DNA of 64,000 nucleotides from Setoptus koraiensis (taxonomy: Eukaryota; Arthropoda), in NCBI GenBank assembly GCA_048013815.1, contig CM106585.1, positions 3,224,001-3,288,000 of the forward strand, read 5' to 3'. Positions 10,304-22,416 of the stretch are shown piece by piece. The stretch's first letter is position 1, and each line of letters begins with the position of its first letter. The notes under the pieces are model-generated. The model was given only the letters and a program-made list of their open reading frames with translations, made no database searches and was not told where the DNA came from. The position numbers were made by a program, and so were the translations under genes.

Positions 10304-10802
10304 NNNNNNNNNNNNNNNNNNNNNNNNNNNNNNNNNNNNNNNNNNNNNNNNNNNNNNNNNNNNNNNNNNNNNNNNNNNNNNNNNNNNNNNNNNNNNNNNN
10401 NNNNNNNNNNNNNNNNNNNNNNNNNNNNNNNNNNNNNNNNNNNNNNNNNNNNNNNNNNNNNNNNNNNNNNNNNNNNNNNNNNNNNNNNNNNNNNNNNNNN
10501 NNNNNNNNNNNNNNNNNNNNNNNNNNNNNNNNNNNNNNNNNNNNNNNNNNNNNNNNNNNNNNNNNNNNNNNNNNNNNNNNNNNNNNNNNNNNNNNNNNNN
10601 NNNNNNNNNNNNNNNNNNNNNNNNNNNNNNNNNNNNNNNNNNNNNNNNNNNNNNNNNNNNNNNNNNNNNNNNNNNNNNNNNNNNNNNNNNNNNNNNNNNN
10701 NNNNNNNNNNNNNNNNNNNNNNNNNNNNNNNNNNNNNNNNNNNNNNNNNNNNNNNNNNNNNNNNNNNNNNNNNNNNNNNNNNNNNNNNNNNNNNNNNNNN
10801 NN
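10303..10802. other. Assembly gap (500 N)
   Basis: Unresolved bases of a round, probably nominal, length. The gap lies between the 5' LTR of one Gypsy element and the LTR tail of the next, and hides the target duplication of the first. Confidence 0.99.
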
Positions 10803-10821
10803 ACGATCTTACACTCTAATA

Positions 10822-10834
10822 TGGAGGTTCTGAA
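10822..10834 (+). other. Primer-binding site, tRNA-Gln type
   Basis: TGGAGGTTCTG follows an LTR tail. The same sequence occurs at the 47634 and 28699 sites, where the match extends into the T-arm sequence of tRNA-Gln. Confidence 0.6.
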
Positions 10835-11603
10835 GAAAACTTAGATTACAACAATTATCAAGGTGGATTCAGACGAGGCGAACCCCCTCGAGCTCGTAGC
10901 AGCTATAAAACGTAGCAACATCAAGCAAGCATCAAAAAGCTAATAAGTGAAATATTAAGCAAAGTTTTTGGTGAAGAAGACAGTGTCAACGAAGGAGATA
11001 TAGATTCAGAATAAGACAACAGCATTAATAGAGATATGGCCGACAACATGAATGACAACGATAACGACAATATCAGCGTAGATGGCGAAATGAACGAAAA
11101 TTCCGCACCTAGAATGTTAAGAAGACCTCAATTCTTCGAGGGAAATCCGAAGGAAGCAAGACAATGGATTTCGGATTTCGACGATCGTATTGAGATAAAT
11201 GACTGGAAAGGTACAACTCCAGCACTGCGATTCCGCGCCTTTCTGAAAGGCAGCGCCCAGAATTGGTATAACGGCGCAATCAAGAATTCAGATATTAAAC
11301 TCGATTATGATAAAGTTAAGGAACAATTCGTCCGATGGTTTATCCCACGTTCAACAAGAATACACATAGCGAAAGAGTTGGACAACCGCGTACAAAGAAA
11401 AGAGGAGCCGGTCTCTAACTTTATCTGCGACATGAGATTATTATGTCAACAGTACGATGAAAAGATGCCAGAAGAGGAGATAGATTCGCAAAAGAGTATT
11501 AAGAAGTTTCGAGCCCATGCTCACTAACGCCAAACCGACGACATTAGAAGAACTATTAGAAACCTGCATAAATCTAGAGGAAGGTTTGATGAGAAAACGA
11601 AAT

Positions 11604-12040
11604 TGGTCTGTGTTTTGGTTATCACCGCTGATGTTGTAGTTAGCCTGCCTGTTTCCATCGCCGTGATTTCTGTTTCCTTTTTGTTGGTTGTTCGAATTCT
11701 GGCCATATCGCTGTCCATCCGCTCTTCCTGAATTGTTATAATGGCGTCGCTGGTTGTTGGCTTGGCGGTTGAAGTTGTTGCCTTGGGAGCTGCGGTAGTT
11801 TTGGCCGTTATTGTTAGGACGGTTGTTGTTGTTGTTTTGGCCACGATTGTTGTAACGGTTTGCACCACCGTTGTTGTGATTGTTGTTCTGGCCACCGTTT
11901 TGTCGACCAATCCTATTACCGTTATTTCTGCTCTCATTAACTCGAGTGGGACAAACCTTAGATATGTGGCCGCGTCCGCCACAGTTAAAGCAATTTTTAC
12001 TGTTGCCATTGTTTTTCGCCACTACTGCGTCGACATTGTT
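11604..12040 (-). pseudogene. Gypsy nucleocapsid fragment, inverted within its element
   Basis: On the minus strand this encodes a zinc knuckle, CFNCGGRGHISKVC, followed by a long Asn/Gly/Gln/Arg-rich tail (QNNNHNNGG, RGQNNNNNRPNNN). It is a gag nucleocapsid domain lying opposite to the surrounding plus-strand gag and pol. It is a fossil part of the element at 10803-17200. The valine-rich plus-strand frame over it is an artefact of the reverse complement. Confidence 0.75.
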
Positions 12041-12881
12041 GTTGCTCTGAGCGGGAACATGGAAATCTCATACTTAAAACCGACGCATCCAAATTAAGGT
12101 TTGGAGCGATTCTTTTGCAAGAACAAGAGGGAGAATATAGGATAGTCGCGACCACAAGCCGGAGGCTGTCTTCTGGGGAAAAGTCTTTAGGTTTCACACA
12201 CCTTGAAGGCGTCGCTCTGGTCGACGCCGTACGAAAATTCAGGCCCTACATCTTTGGCCGCAAGGTCAAAGTTGTAGTTGACCATTGCGCTTTGTGCGCA
12301 TTAGCAAGAACAAAGCCGCTAGAAGGCAAAGCAAGCCCGCTGGGCAATTGCTTTGTCACAGTACGACCTAACTATTGAATACCGCTCAGGCAAACGGCAT
12401 CTGGACGTGGATTGTTTGCCACGACAACCCGTCGCAGACTGCGATGACAAGTTAGACGAGGATAAATTCATCTTCGCGATAATCCCTTTAGAGGATTATC
12501 GTGGAGAATACAAGGATGACAAGGAATGCACTGCAGCTATACAAAGGGCGCAGCGCGGCGACAGTAAATTGACCATTAACAATGGGTATATATATAAGAG
12601 CGATAAATTAATTGTGCCATTCAAATTCAGAGACGAGCTAATAACCAACATACATGTACAAGGCCATCCTGGTATAAGACAAACTATAGAATTAATTGAA
12701 CGAAATTAGGGTGTTGTAGCGAACTGGGCGTAGCTCAGATCGCGACGAAACTCACGGTGTGTGTACCTTAAGGGGCCCTGATGAAGATTTGTTTGGACCG
12801 GAAGTGTAGAAACTACAGGTTCCGGTTTTAGCTTAATCTTCGAGCTACAGTCTTGAAAGTCAATATGTAGGTGGATTTGAT

Positions 12882-13736
12882 GGGTGTTCTAGCGAATAGT
12901 GCCACACTCAGATTTCAACCAGACTTCACACATGGGCCTCGAAGGGCCCCCTAAAAACGGATTCGCTAGTCCGGAAGTGCGGAAACTTTCGGTTCCGGTT
13001 AACCACAAACTTCAAGCTAGAGCCATGAAATTTGATGAACAGCAGGATGCAGACGTGCTGAGTACAACGGAGTTCGTTTCACCTGTGTGCGGCTTCCGGT
13101 TCAAGAGATATTCAGGAAAAACCGCGTGGGTATTCCCTTCGGAACAAAGCATCCGCGCGCACGAGTCTTTACGTGCGCCAATTCATCCCGATATCTCTCC
13201 AATTCTTGATGATACGCATCATTGTGATGAATTCAGTTTCTATCGTCGCATTTCTTCAACCAAGAATTTTCCATGGTTTGCAGTCACGTGAGCGGAGGGT
13301 AGAGGGCGTAGCCCGATACCCGAAGCGCTCATCAACCCTACCCGAAGGGCTCCCGTCGCACGCAGTCGTCGCGGGAGCGACGACGGAGATGTGACGGCCT
13401 CCAAATTACGAGGCCGCAGGCCGAGTTCTCAGACCCACCGCAGGTTCATCCCCGAGTGCAGCGAAGCTGAAATTCGTCATTGGTTCGGTCTTCTGGACCA
13501 ATAAATAAGCCGATATTTTGAGAACCGGAAGTCACACCCAGCTGATAATTATGCCATCGTGTTCATCGTCTTTTGGAACGCTAATATGGTGAATTTCAGA
13601 CCTCTAGCTCTAACTTGAGGTAAAACCGGAAGTTTCCGCACTTCCGGACCACTTTTTCCGTTCCATTGAGGTCAAGATGAACCTATACCGGAAATTTCAT
13701 CAGAATCTGGGTGTGGCACTATTCGCTAGAACAACC
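12882..13736. mobile_element. Nested non-autonomous Merlin element, TSD GATTTGAT
   Basis: This is an 855-bp element with long inverted repeats (about 120-150 bp). It begins GGGTGTTCTAGCGAATAGTG and ends with the inverted GGTTGTTCTAGCGAATAGTG. Perfect 8-bp duplications GATTTGAT lie at 12874-12881 and 13737-13744. Both ends contain the CCGGAAGTGCGGAAAC motif. The interior holds the GC-rich palindromic core (13262-13445). Confidence 0.93.
13262..13445 (-). repeat. GC-rich palindromic Merlin core (copy 1)
   Basis: A roughly 180-bp block made of short palindromes, such as GGCCTGCGGCC, GTCGTCGCGGGAGCGACGAC and CCCGAAGGG. It recurs at about 13975-14150, 17640-17768, 20583-20757, 22243-22416 and 24466-24640. 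It is part of the Merlin family interior and is folding-prone. Confidence 0.8.
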
Positions 13737-13974
13737 GATTTGATTACGATGATTCCGATGACATCAACTTCTGATTCTTACAACTTCTGGTTCACAAGAT
13801 ATTAGGTGATAACCGCTGCAAGGGCGGCGACGGGACGTAATATCGACCAAATACGTGCGCTAGCAGGCACGTACAGATCAACACAAAAGCCTGCGCTACT
13901 TCCGATTCTCGAGATTCTCACAGTCGGAGGTGCAGCTTCACGATGAACAGTCTGTTCTTCTACTTACGGTCGTG

Positions 13975-14150
13975 TATGGATTGCAGTCATGTGAGCGGAG
14001 GGTAGAGGGCGCAGCCCGATACCCGAAGCGCTCATCAACCCTACCCGAAGGGTTCCCGTCGCACGCAGTCGTCGCGTGAGCGACGACGGAGATGTGACGG
14101 CCTCCAGAATACGAGGCCGCAGGCTGAGTTCCCAGACCCATCGCATACTA
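13975..14150 (-). repeat. GC-rich palindromic Merlin core (copy 2)
   Basis: Second copy of the palindromic block described at 13262, inside the outer Merlin element at 12709-14620. Part of a Merlin-type end follows at about 14170-14280. Confidence 0.75.
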
Positions 14151-14628
14151 ATTCCTGAGCAGAGCGGAGCTCCAATTTTTCGCACTTCCGGACCGTTCTT
14201 TCCGGTCTATAGACGTCAAGATGTACTCGTACAGGATGTTTCATCTAAATCAGGGCGGGGCACTAATCGATACAACAACTGATCCTTGGAGCGGTGATCA
14301 TGCGTTATGCTGAAATACCCATCATACCTTACACCAGTTATTTCGAATCCGAGTCGATTCTCCACTTCCGGAATACCTTTAAAGGGATGAGGGTTCTCTG
14401 ATGTACGCTAATAGTGCCCAAAATACCTTCAAGTACGCTACGAAGACTCTTAGCGATCGTCTGGTATCTCATAACGCCCACTGTGCGGTACCTCGGGTAA
14501 CTCGAAAACCGTAAATTTTTACATCTTATGAATATCTGTTTGGGTATCAGGGTACTATACTCTACCTGAATATACCCAAAATACCCAGATCGGAACTACG
14601 CCCAGTTCGCTACAACATCCCGAAATTA

Positions 14629-17200
14629 CACATGGGAAAACCTCAAAGACGACGTTAAAGCAAAAGTAGAAGCGTGCCAAACGTGTCAAAAGCACAAAGT
14701 TCTTCGTGAAAAGCCAAGTGGTTTGATGCACTCATTCACCCCGCACAGACCATTCGAAGTTGTATGTTTAGATCATTTTGGACCACTCGATAGTACAAGC
14801 AAAGGAAGTAGACACGTATTGGTTGCCATCGACTCATTTACGAAATTCGTCATGGCAGCACCGACACTATCCACATCTTCAGAGGAAGTGGTAAAGTTTA
14901 TAATAAACAATATCATCGCAGTACACGGAGTACCACAGGTCCTATTCTCAGACAATGGAAGTGGATTCACCGCAAAGTTGACTAAAGATGTATGCAAGGC
15001 ATTTGGAATTGAATTGGTTTGGAATTAGTTGAATTGGACTCTACGCCTTATCATCACAAAGGTAATAGCATAGTCGAACGTGTTATTCAAACACTTCAAG
15101 ATAAGATTGGTATGGCAATGACCGACATAGGCGATGCGGAATGGGAAGACCACGTGGGTATGGCGTGTCTGGCCACAAACGCAACCCGTCATTCTAGCAC
15201 TAAGTATAGCCCATACGAATCGTTGTACGGTCGAAAAGTACGTTTACCGCGAGAAGCAGTAGACATATCAGATGAAACAGAAGTATTTGCAGAAAATCTA
15301 CAAGCACGACTAGAACTCATAAGAAGAGACGTGGCGACGAATATCAATCACGGCAATGAACTCTCCAAGAAATACTACGATAGCAAAAGACAAGAGAGGA
15401 AATTCATTATTAACGACGAAGTGATGGTCCACTTCGAGCCCAAGCAGGACACTAGACCCAACAAGTTATCAACTACTTATAGAGGACCGTACGTAGTAGT
15501 GGACATCAAACCTCACGATATCTACAAATTGGAACTAATCGGAGCCAAAAAGAAGCGAATTATTATGGCTCATGTATCGCGTCTCAAAGCCTACAAAAGA
15601 GATGCGACAGATAATGTACATGAGGAACAGGAGAGACACGGCGAAAACGTTGAAATAATCGACCTGGATAAACCTGAAGAGCTAGAAGAAGCAACAGTTA
15701 AGGAACGCCAGACGCCTAAGCAACACTCGAGGCGTAAGCAGAACTTCAGCATGCTCAGTATCATCGCACTACTACAATTGTTTTCAACATCGCAAGCCCA
15801 AGTGGCTCACAACTTTATAGCATCTGAATCCGTCATATGGACCAACACCGACATTCCAGTTGTAAACGGCATCATACATTACAATATGGATTATTATGTA
15901 GATGATCCGTACCACACATTATTCACCGGCGCATCTGCATCAAATCAAACGGATGCGCACATGATCGACAAGTGTTACCAAATATTCTCGGACAAAATTC
16001 TCAGACCGTTAGAGAACTTTTGCAATGGAACTAATGAGAGCAGAGACAAGAGACTCGTAGGCGACATCGCAGCCTTCGCCATATCGACAAGCTCTTTGAT
16101 TGTAGCCCTTGACGTGAAGAAAAATTATGTCCCTTATTTGAAGAACGCAGTTGCCCAATTGAGAGCTACCGTAGAGGACTCTCGTGACATCACCAGACGC
16201 TTGGACTACAAGGTGGAAGATTTGCGCGTTGCAGTAAAAATAGATCACGAAGTAACCGAGCGCTATCTAGAGAGATTCGCAAAAGAGATCGCAGAAATCC
16301 AATCTCAGGAAAACATAAACACTGCAGCGGCCATCCTATTCGCAGAATATATGGACAACGTGGAAACCACGAACGCTATCATATTAAAAGCTAAAGATGG
16401 ATGGTTATTCGAAGGAAGAATCCGCCCGGAACTATTTCGTATTTTTGGAGCCGGGGAGGAGTTTAACCAGAATGATGGAAAGAACGGCAGGCTAAGATCC
16501 TGCAGATACGATAAGCAGAAACTAACGTTGGCCATCACAACCCATAAGATAGATGGAACGTCGTCCATACTTAGCGCAAACCGACTGAACTTTTGGAATG
16601 GAACTGAGGAAAACATATGTATTAGCACGTACGTAGGCTCGAAGATGGCTTTGGTCAATGCAACCTCTAAATGCAACATAGAGGTCACACAGGATGAAAT
16701 CCAAGGAGATGGATCGTACCGTCACTCGTGTACCGAGTTAAACTCACTCACCCAAGGCTAAAATTACTGGAATAGTACAGAGTGTGTACACATGAAGAAC
16801 ATAACAACAGACTTATTCAAGTACGTGAGCAAGTCAGGATATAACCATGTATACTGCTTTCCATCGAACATTACAATAGAAGGCGACACATTCCCATGCC
16901 CAAAGGGACCGTTTAAGTTACCAGACGAGCAATCGTTCGTGGTAGCGAACAAACATTTCTACGAAGCCGAACGACATATGATATTGTTTGTCAACGACTT
17001 AGCCGCACAATCAAAGATCAATTACAAACTGATGACCAATTACCAACCGATTGTAATTGAGGGCTTTGAGAAATCGGCTAAAATCTTAGATAATTTACCT
17101 GGACTGGCCAACATCACAGGTATAAAATGGATCGAGGATATTCCACGACATCCAGGACTGAGAGCTTTATCCGATATCCTCACAGGAGACTTCGACTCTT
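14629..17200 (+). pseudogene. Gypsy integrase C-terminal half and env-like region (fossil)
   Basis: This continues the element that starts at 10803 after the Merlin insertion. It shows the integrase finger CQTCQ, LDHFGP, the SDNGSGF and GNSIVERVIQ motifs, a chromodomain-like KLSTTYRGPYVV tail, then an env region. The env has a leader near 15755, cysteine pairs, an RDKR basic site near 16050, and the conserved CYCFPSNITIEGD...CP block near 16855. The same block occurs in the env of the Gypsy elements at 3731 and 47684 and in the hAT-borne env at 57817. It is broken and ends where another Merlin copy begins. Confidence 0.75.
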
Positions 17201-18075
17201 GGTTATTCTATACAGGAACGCCGCACTTTTTTCGGGGATTTTTGGGTATTTTCAGCTGGGGTATTGTGCCCTGATACCGGATTGTGTATTCCGGAAGTGC
17301 GGAAATTCCTCGTTCCCGAGATAACCGAGGTACCGCTTAGTAGGCGTTTCTCAATACCCGACGACCGCGAGCGTTTTTTTGGGGTAGCATGGGTGTTACA
17401 GGGTAGAGCAACTCATTGTGACCAAGTATGGGTACTTTATGTGGTGAAGATAGTGACCCCGAGATCAAGCAAAAGTGGTCCGTGCCAGGGCGTAGGAAAC
17501 AAACATTTACGGCGACCAAAAGAGATGGGGCCCCTGCAGACAAGCTTACTTTTGCAGATTTGAGCTTTGCATCGCTGGGCGATGAGTCTGCGTTTGATCT
17601 GAAAACACAGCAATATGAACACACAACTTTATAGCATCAGAAATCACATCTCCGTCGTCGCTCCCGCGACGACTGCGTGCGACGGGAACCCTACGGGTAG
17701 GGTTGATGAGCGCTTCGGGTATCGGGCTGCGCCCTCTACCATCCGCTCACATGACTGCAATCCATACCCGAACAATAGTGGAAGATCAGAATGTTCCCTG
17801 TCAACTCCCCCAAACACATGTGAAAATGCCTCTTCCAAAAGAGTAACGGCAGTATTATAGGAACCGGAAGTCGTTCAGATCTGAAATTGACTCTTTTGTT
17901 TTTGACATGCTCTGAGCAGGCTGTATACTGAGTTTCAAGCTTATATCTTTGATTTTTCTTGAAACCGGAAGTTTCCGCACTTCCGGACCTTCGAATTTAT
18001 TGTTGTCGAGCCCTGCGGGCCCCGTGTGTTGAGTTTCATTGGAATCGGAGTGTGGCGCTCTTGTATAGAATACCC
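17201..18075. mobile_element. Merlin-type element with non-matching flanks
   Basis: The left end GGTTATTCTATACAGGAACG and the inverted right end GGGTATTCTATACAAGAGCG match. The flanking octamers CGACTCTT and CTTGCATT do not. The left flank is env of the Gypsy fossil and the right flank is a different env fragment. The simplest reading is recombination between two Merlin copies. The interior includes a partial palindromic core (17640-17768). Confidence 0.7.
17640..17768 (+). repeat. GC-rich palindromic Merlin core (copy 3, partial)
   Basis: Truncated copy of the block described at 13262, here in plus orientation inside the Merlin-type element at 17201. Confidence 0.7.
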
Positions 18076-18786
18076 CTTGCATTCTATGATCCTTGTCATA
18101 TACTGTTCAAAAACATTACTGGCGTCGTTGCACTTGATGAAGAATTAACAGATGTGTGTTCACTTCGATTCAAACATGACATTTTAGAAAAGCTAAAAGG
18201 CGTAACTGATCAACACTACCTAACTAAGAGAGACTTTGGTGTAACAGTTGCTACAGTAACTGCCTTGTCAGCACTGTACGTCGCGACAACGACGACAACG
18301 ACCGCCGTTAAGGGAACGCGCATGGAAAATAACAACAAAGATTTAGTAGAAAGACTCAACGAACGCGTGACAGCGCCACAGGAAACAATGATAGCATCTG
18401 AAGGAAGAATATCAGTGAAGATTGCAGAGCTACAGAAAGACGTAGACTACATGGGTTCGCTTCTGTTAGTTCAACCCAGAATTCATGACGAATTGAATCA
18501 AGTACTTCTACGAATTCACGAGGAGAAATTTAAGCTTGAACAACTCAACAAAGCTCTAAGAGTCAACTAACAAGTACCTATGGTACTTCTAGAACTTGTT
18601 AATTCCACAAATATGTTGAACACAGTCACATTGAGGCATTCAATAGTACATAAGTTCGGTTTTAGAGGCGATGAATTGGTTATCAGCGCCGCTCTATTGA
18701 AAAGGAGTCCCGAAGTCCAAATCATGAGGGCCGATCCTTTTACATATTATGCCATCGACATGATTACAAGTTTCGTGTGTAGATAG
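18076..18786 (+). pseudogene. Env-like fragment of an LTR element (fossil)
   Basis: A fragment of the same env family: DPCHILFKNITG, an LTKRDFGVTVATV basic site with a hydrophobic stretch, a coiled-coil-like region and an MRADPFTYYAIDM segment. These resemble the corresponding parts of the env at 52000-52800. The element it came from is not otherwise visible. It is broken and flanked by a Merlin copy on the left and tandem repeats on the right. Confidence 0.65.
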
Positions 18787-18830
18787 CTGGCTCTGTAGCT
18801 TGTTCACATATTGTTGAATTTCTCAATTAG

Positions 18831-19010
18831 TTAAAGTATCCCAACATTACACATGTTCACCCTATGGAGTTTTGAAATATGATTCCCGTGTTGAAGTATC
18901 TAAACATTACACATGTTAACTCTATGGAGTTTTGAGTCCCTCAATTCCTGTGTTAAAGTATCTAAACACTACACATGTTAACTCTATGGAGTTTTGAGTC
19001 ATGACTGGCT
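18831..19010. repeat. About 60-bp tandem repeat, three copies
   Basis: Three imperfect units start near 18831, 18891 and 18953. Each contains ACATTACACATGTTNAC and CTATGGAGTTTTGA. The motif resembles the subterminal repeats of the Helentron-like elements (for example 19230-19320). Confidence 0.75.
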
Positions 19011-19017
19011 TGGTCAA

Positions 19018-19152
19018 GACCGGCACAGTCGTGACCGAATCGGCTGTGACCGAATCGGCCGTGACCGAATAGGCCGTGACCGAATTGGCCGTGACCGGCT
19101 CAGTCGTGACCGGCTCAGTCGTGACCGGCACAGTCGTGACCGGTTCGTCTAT
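19018..19152. repeat. 15-bp minisatellite, nine copies
   Basis: Nine 15-bp units of the form GACCGAATCGGCCGT, or GACCGGCTCAGTCGT as a variant. Each contains a short palindrome. They directly precede a Helentron-like left end. Confidence 0.85.
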
Positions 19153-19166
19153 GACTTTATGATTTC

Positions 19167-19528
19167 TAGCGCTTAATTTTAACTAAGTAGCTACTGGGGT
19201 AGTGATGATGGATACGTTTATTCACGTGACTATGTAATCCTATGGAGGTTTGACTTAGTCAAATTTGTGAGAATCCTGCTAGACATTACACATGTATTCC
19301 TATGTAGATTCGACTTGGTCTATTATCGCTTCACTCGAAAATATTTCGCATGCAATCCTATGGAGATTTGGTGATAAATCGAATTCGAGATTGGAAATTC
19401 GAATTTTCGATGAGAGTTTCAGGTGCTCGTTCGATGATCGATGGTCAGAGTTGGATGTTCGATGGTCAGGGTTCGATGTTCGGAGTTCCATGGTAACAAT
19501 TCGAACTTCGAAGTATGTGATAACATGT
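19167..19528 (+). mobile_element. Helentron-like element, left part
   Basis: Starts TAGCGCTTAATTTTAACTAA followed by the CTACTGGGGTAGTGATG block and TCACGTGAC, the common left end also seen at 25767, 40599 and 43376. The interior has the GTTCGATGGTCAGAGTT repeats. No right end is present; it joins Copia sequence at about 19529. Confidence 0.65.
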
Positions 19529-20088
19529 CGGACCCGTGCTCTCCCTACAGAGAACTCATTGGAAGTTTGTTGTACGCTGCGTGCCTGACACGCCCCGATA
19601 TCCAATTCAATGTAAGTGTGCTATCACGATATAATGAAGCACCAATGGAAAAGCACTGGTCAGCAGCTAAACGCATATTGAGATATCTCAAGGGTACTCT
19701 GGAGCTAGGGATACGATTTACTCCCTCCCCAGCATCAGCCTTGACTGTTACACAGACGCTGATTGGGGAGGAGATACTCTCAATATAAAATCGACAAGTG
19801 GTATGTTATGTTTCCTTGCAGGTGGGCTGGTCTCTTACCGAACAAAGAAACAAACAATCGTCGCCCAGTCAACTGCCGAGGCAGAGTATGTTGCCGCGAG
19901 CCTAGGGGTGAGAGAGATACTAGGCATCAAGAATACTTTAAAAGAACTAGACATCAAGATCGATAAGACAACGTTATACATAGACAACCAGCCAGCCATT
20001 CGGATCATACAAAATCCCAAACAAAGGAAAAATACCAAACACATCGGCCTCAACCACTTAATCAGAGACCACTACAACAAGAAATTAT

Positions 20089-21148
20089 GGTTATACTTGC
20101 GAAGTGGGCACCCATCAGATTGGGGTATTTTGGGTATTTTTGGGTAGGGTATAGTACCCTGATACCAGATTGGGTATTTATAAGATGTAGAAACTTACGG
20201 TTTCCGAGGTACCCGAGGTACCGCACAGTGGGCGTTTTGTGATACCCGACGACCGCTAGCGGTTCCCACTTCTTTTTTTGAAGATAATTTTGTTACAGCA
20301 AGGTACAGTCGAGTATTTTGAACTCAGTAGTCGTATACCGGAAGTGTTAAAATGAACCCGATGTGCGATACCAGGGTTTACCCGGGTATTTCGGGTATCC
20401 GAGTTAGTAATAGGCTGCGCGAGGGTAATAATCACAACCGCATGAGTGCGGCATGACCGTTGCGGGTAGCGCGCGGTACCCGGGGTACCCATGCTCACCC
20501 GTCAATCCCCGGCGCACGCGAAATTCATTTTTAGCGAGATTCATGAATATTATCACCAAGGTAGATACCACACTCGGGACCGCACCTGTGATGGGTCTGA
20601 GAACTCGGCCTGCGGCCTCGTAATCTGGAGGCCGTCACATCTCCGTCGTCGCTCCCGCGACGACTGCGTGCGACGGGAACCCTTCGGGTAGGGTTGATGA
20701 GCGCTTCGGGTATCGGGCTGCGCCCTCTACCCTCCGCTCACATGACTGCAAACCATAGACGAGAGTAAGAGACAAGAAGAAATGTTGAAAGCCTCGGAAC
20801 ATGATTCAAGCGCTTCGACGACTTGTGTGGCGACATGTCTGAGCCTCTTGGCGCACGTATTTTCTCGTGCGCACGAATATCTCGTCCCGGGCGGAATACC
20901 CGCGCGGTTTTACCTGAATATCTCTGGATCCGGAAGTCGCACAGGCATGAAATGGACTACATTGTACTGAGAATGAATGTAGTCTGCTGCATACCAAGTT
21001 TCATGTCTCTAGCTCGAAGTTGAAGCTGAAACCGGAAGGAGTAATTTCTACACTTCCGGTCTAGAAGAATCGTCATCAGGGGCCTCTAGAGTACCCACAT
21101 GGTGAGTTTCGTGGTGATCTGATGGGTGCCCACTTCGCAAGAACACCC
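20089..21148. mobile_element. Non-autonomous Merlin element, TSD GAAATTAT
   Basis: A 1,060-bp element in the Copia RNase H region. The ends are GGTTATACTTGCGAAGTGGG and the inverted GGGTGTTCTTGCGAAGTGGG. Perfect 8-bp duplications GAAATTAT lie at 20081-20088 and 21149-21156. The left subterminal region is of the GGGTATTT type and the right is of the CCGGAAG/GGGGCC type. It contains a full palindromic core (20583-20757). Confidence 0.93.
20583..20757 (+). repeat. GC-rich palindromic Merlin core (copy 4)
   Basis: A full copy of the block described at 13262, in plus orientation, inside the Merlin element at 20089. Confidence 0.8.
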
Positions 21149-22242
21149 GAAATTATTCGAACTTGAGTACGTAAAGTCTGAAGAACAGAAGGCCGACATC
21201 ATGACCAAGTCCCTACCTCCAGCTAAACACAGCAATATGATTGTTAAATTAGGTATGATAGCCGTATTATGCCTAATCCAACTGATAGACTCCAACATGG
21301 CCCTAGACATCGACGACCTAGTCATTTGGAGACCCACCAAGGTTAATCACATACAGGGCCAACAAAACATAGAACTAGACCTAATGTTCAAAAATCCATG
21401 CAAACAATTGTTCTCCAATTTAACATCGATTAGAGCAATCGACAAACAACTTATAAGCATCTGCAACAATCGATTCGAATCAAGAATAAAACAGAAGATG
21501 GACAGCCTATGCCCTGAAAAGAAACGTACAGCCAGGTCACCTACAATTGGGACAATGGTTGCAGCGGTTTCCGCTGTGGTCATGACTGCACATCGAATTA
21601 TCTGATCAACAAGCGGATCAAGATCGACGCGAACTACGCCGCGACAACCAAGTACTACATCAACTGACGGTTGTTGTAGCGATTAGGTCCCCACCCAGAT
21701 TCTGATGAAACTTCCGGTATAGGTTCATATTGACCCAAATAAGACGGGAAAATTACTCCGGAAGCCAGGAAACTTCCGGTTCCGGTTTGAAATAAAGTTG
21801 AAGCTAGAGATCTGAAACTCACCAGACCGACGTTTCAGAGAACGCTGAACAGAATGGCATACTTTTCAGCTCTGTGAGACTCCCGGTTCTCAGGATATCG
21901 GCTTATTTATAGGTTTGGAAGACCGGAAGTAGACGAATTTCAGCTTTGCTGCACTCGGGTATGAACCTGCGGTTATAGTCCCGAAGAGCGACACACTTTT
22001 TTTGGGGTATCTTGGGTATTTTCGGGTAGGCTATAGTACCCTTATACCTAGATAGGTATTCCGGAAGTGCGGAAATTCCTGGTTCCCGAGATAACCGAGG
22101 TACCGCTCTATGGGCGTTTCTCGTTACCCGACAGCCGCTCGGGGATTTGCGGGTATTTTTTCGGGGTAATTTTTGGTTCCTCGATGAAGTCGCGTCCAAT
22201 ACAGCAAGGAATAGTAGAAATAGGCCTTAGCTTCGCTCTGTT

Positions 22243-22416
22243 TGTGATGGGTCCAAGAACTCGGCCTGCGGCCTCGTAATCTGGAGGCCGTCACATCTCC
22301 GTCGTCGCTCTCGCGACGACTCCGTGCGACGGGAACCCTTCGGGTAGGGTTGATGAGCGCTTCGGGTATCGGGCTGCGCCCTCTACCCTCCGCTCACGTG
22401 ACTGCAATCCATACCC
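22243..22416 (+). repeat. GC-rich palindromic Merlin core (copy 5)
   Basis: Copy of the block described at 13262, inside the nested Merlin element. Confidence 0.8.

Larger units (their letters stand above)
12709..14620. mobile_element. Non-autonomous Merlin element, TSD CGAAATTA
   Basis: The left end GGGTGTTGTAGCGAACTGGG and the inverted right end GGATGTTGTAGCGAACTGGG are flanked by a perfect 8-bp duplication, CGAAATTA (12701-12708 and 14621-14628). It interrupts the integrase region of a Gypsy fossil. Only about 25 bp of the ends match each other. Inside that, the left end is of the GGGGCCC-palindrome type and the right end is of the GGGTATTT-repeat type. A second Merlin copy (12882-13736) is nested inside, and a further Merlin-like end lies at about 14170-14280. 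No coding capacity is recognised. Confidence 0.9.
10803..17200 (+). mobile_element. Ty3/Gypsy retrovirus-like element with env, broken and rearranged
   Basis: This fossil begins with a 19-bp LTR remnant and a TGGAGGTTCTG primer-binding site (10822). It then shows a gag region (ATG at 11036), a nucleocapsid piece lying in the opposite orientation (about 11605-12040), RNase H with TDASKLRFGAILLQ and DHCALCA (12070-12330), an integrase zinc finger and core (12600-12708, resuming at 14629), and an env-like region (about 15750-17200). Integrase is split by a Merlin element at 12709-14620 with a perfect duplication. Env has a leader (IIALLQLFSTSQAQ), a basic RDKR site followed by a hydrophobic stretch, a long coiled-coil-like region and conserved cysteines. 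It is broken, with several breaks. Confidence 0.85.

Noticed and set aside
11741-12097. Valine-rich plus-strand frame resembling a membrane protein
   Set aside because: Reverse complement of the Asn/Gly-rich nucleocapsid tail on the minus strand.
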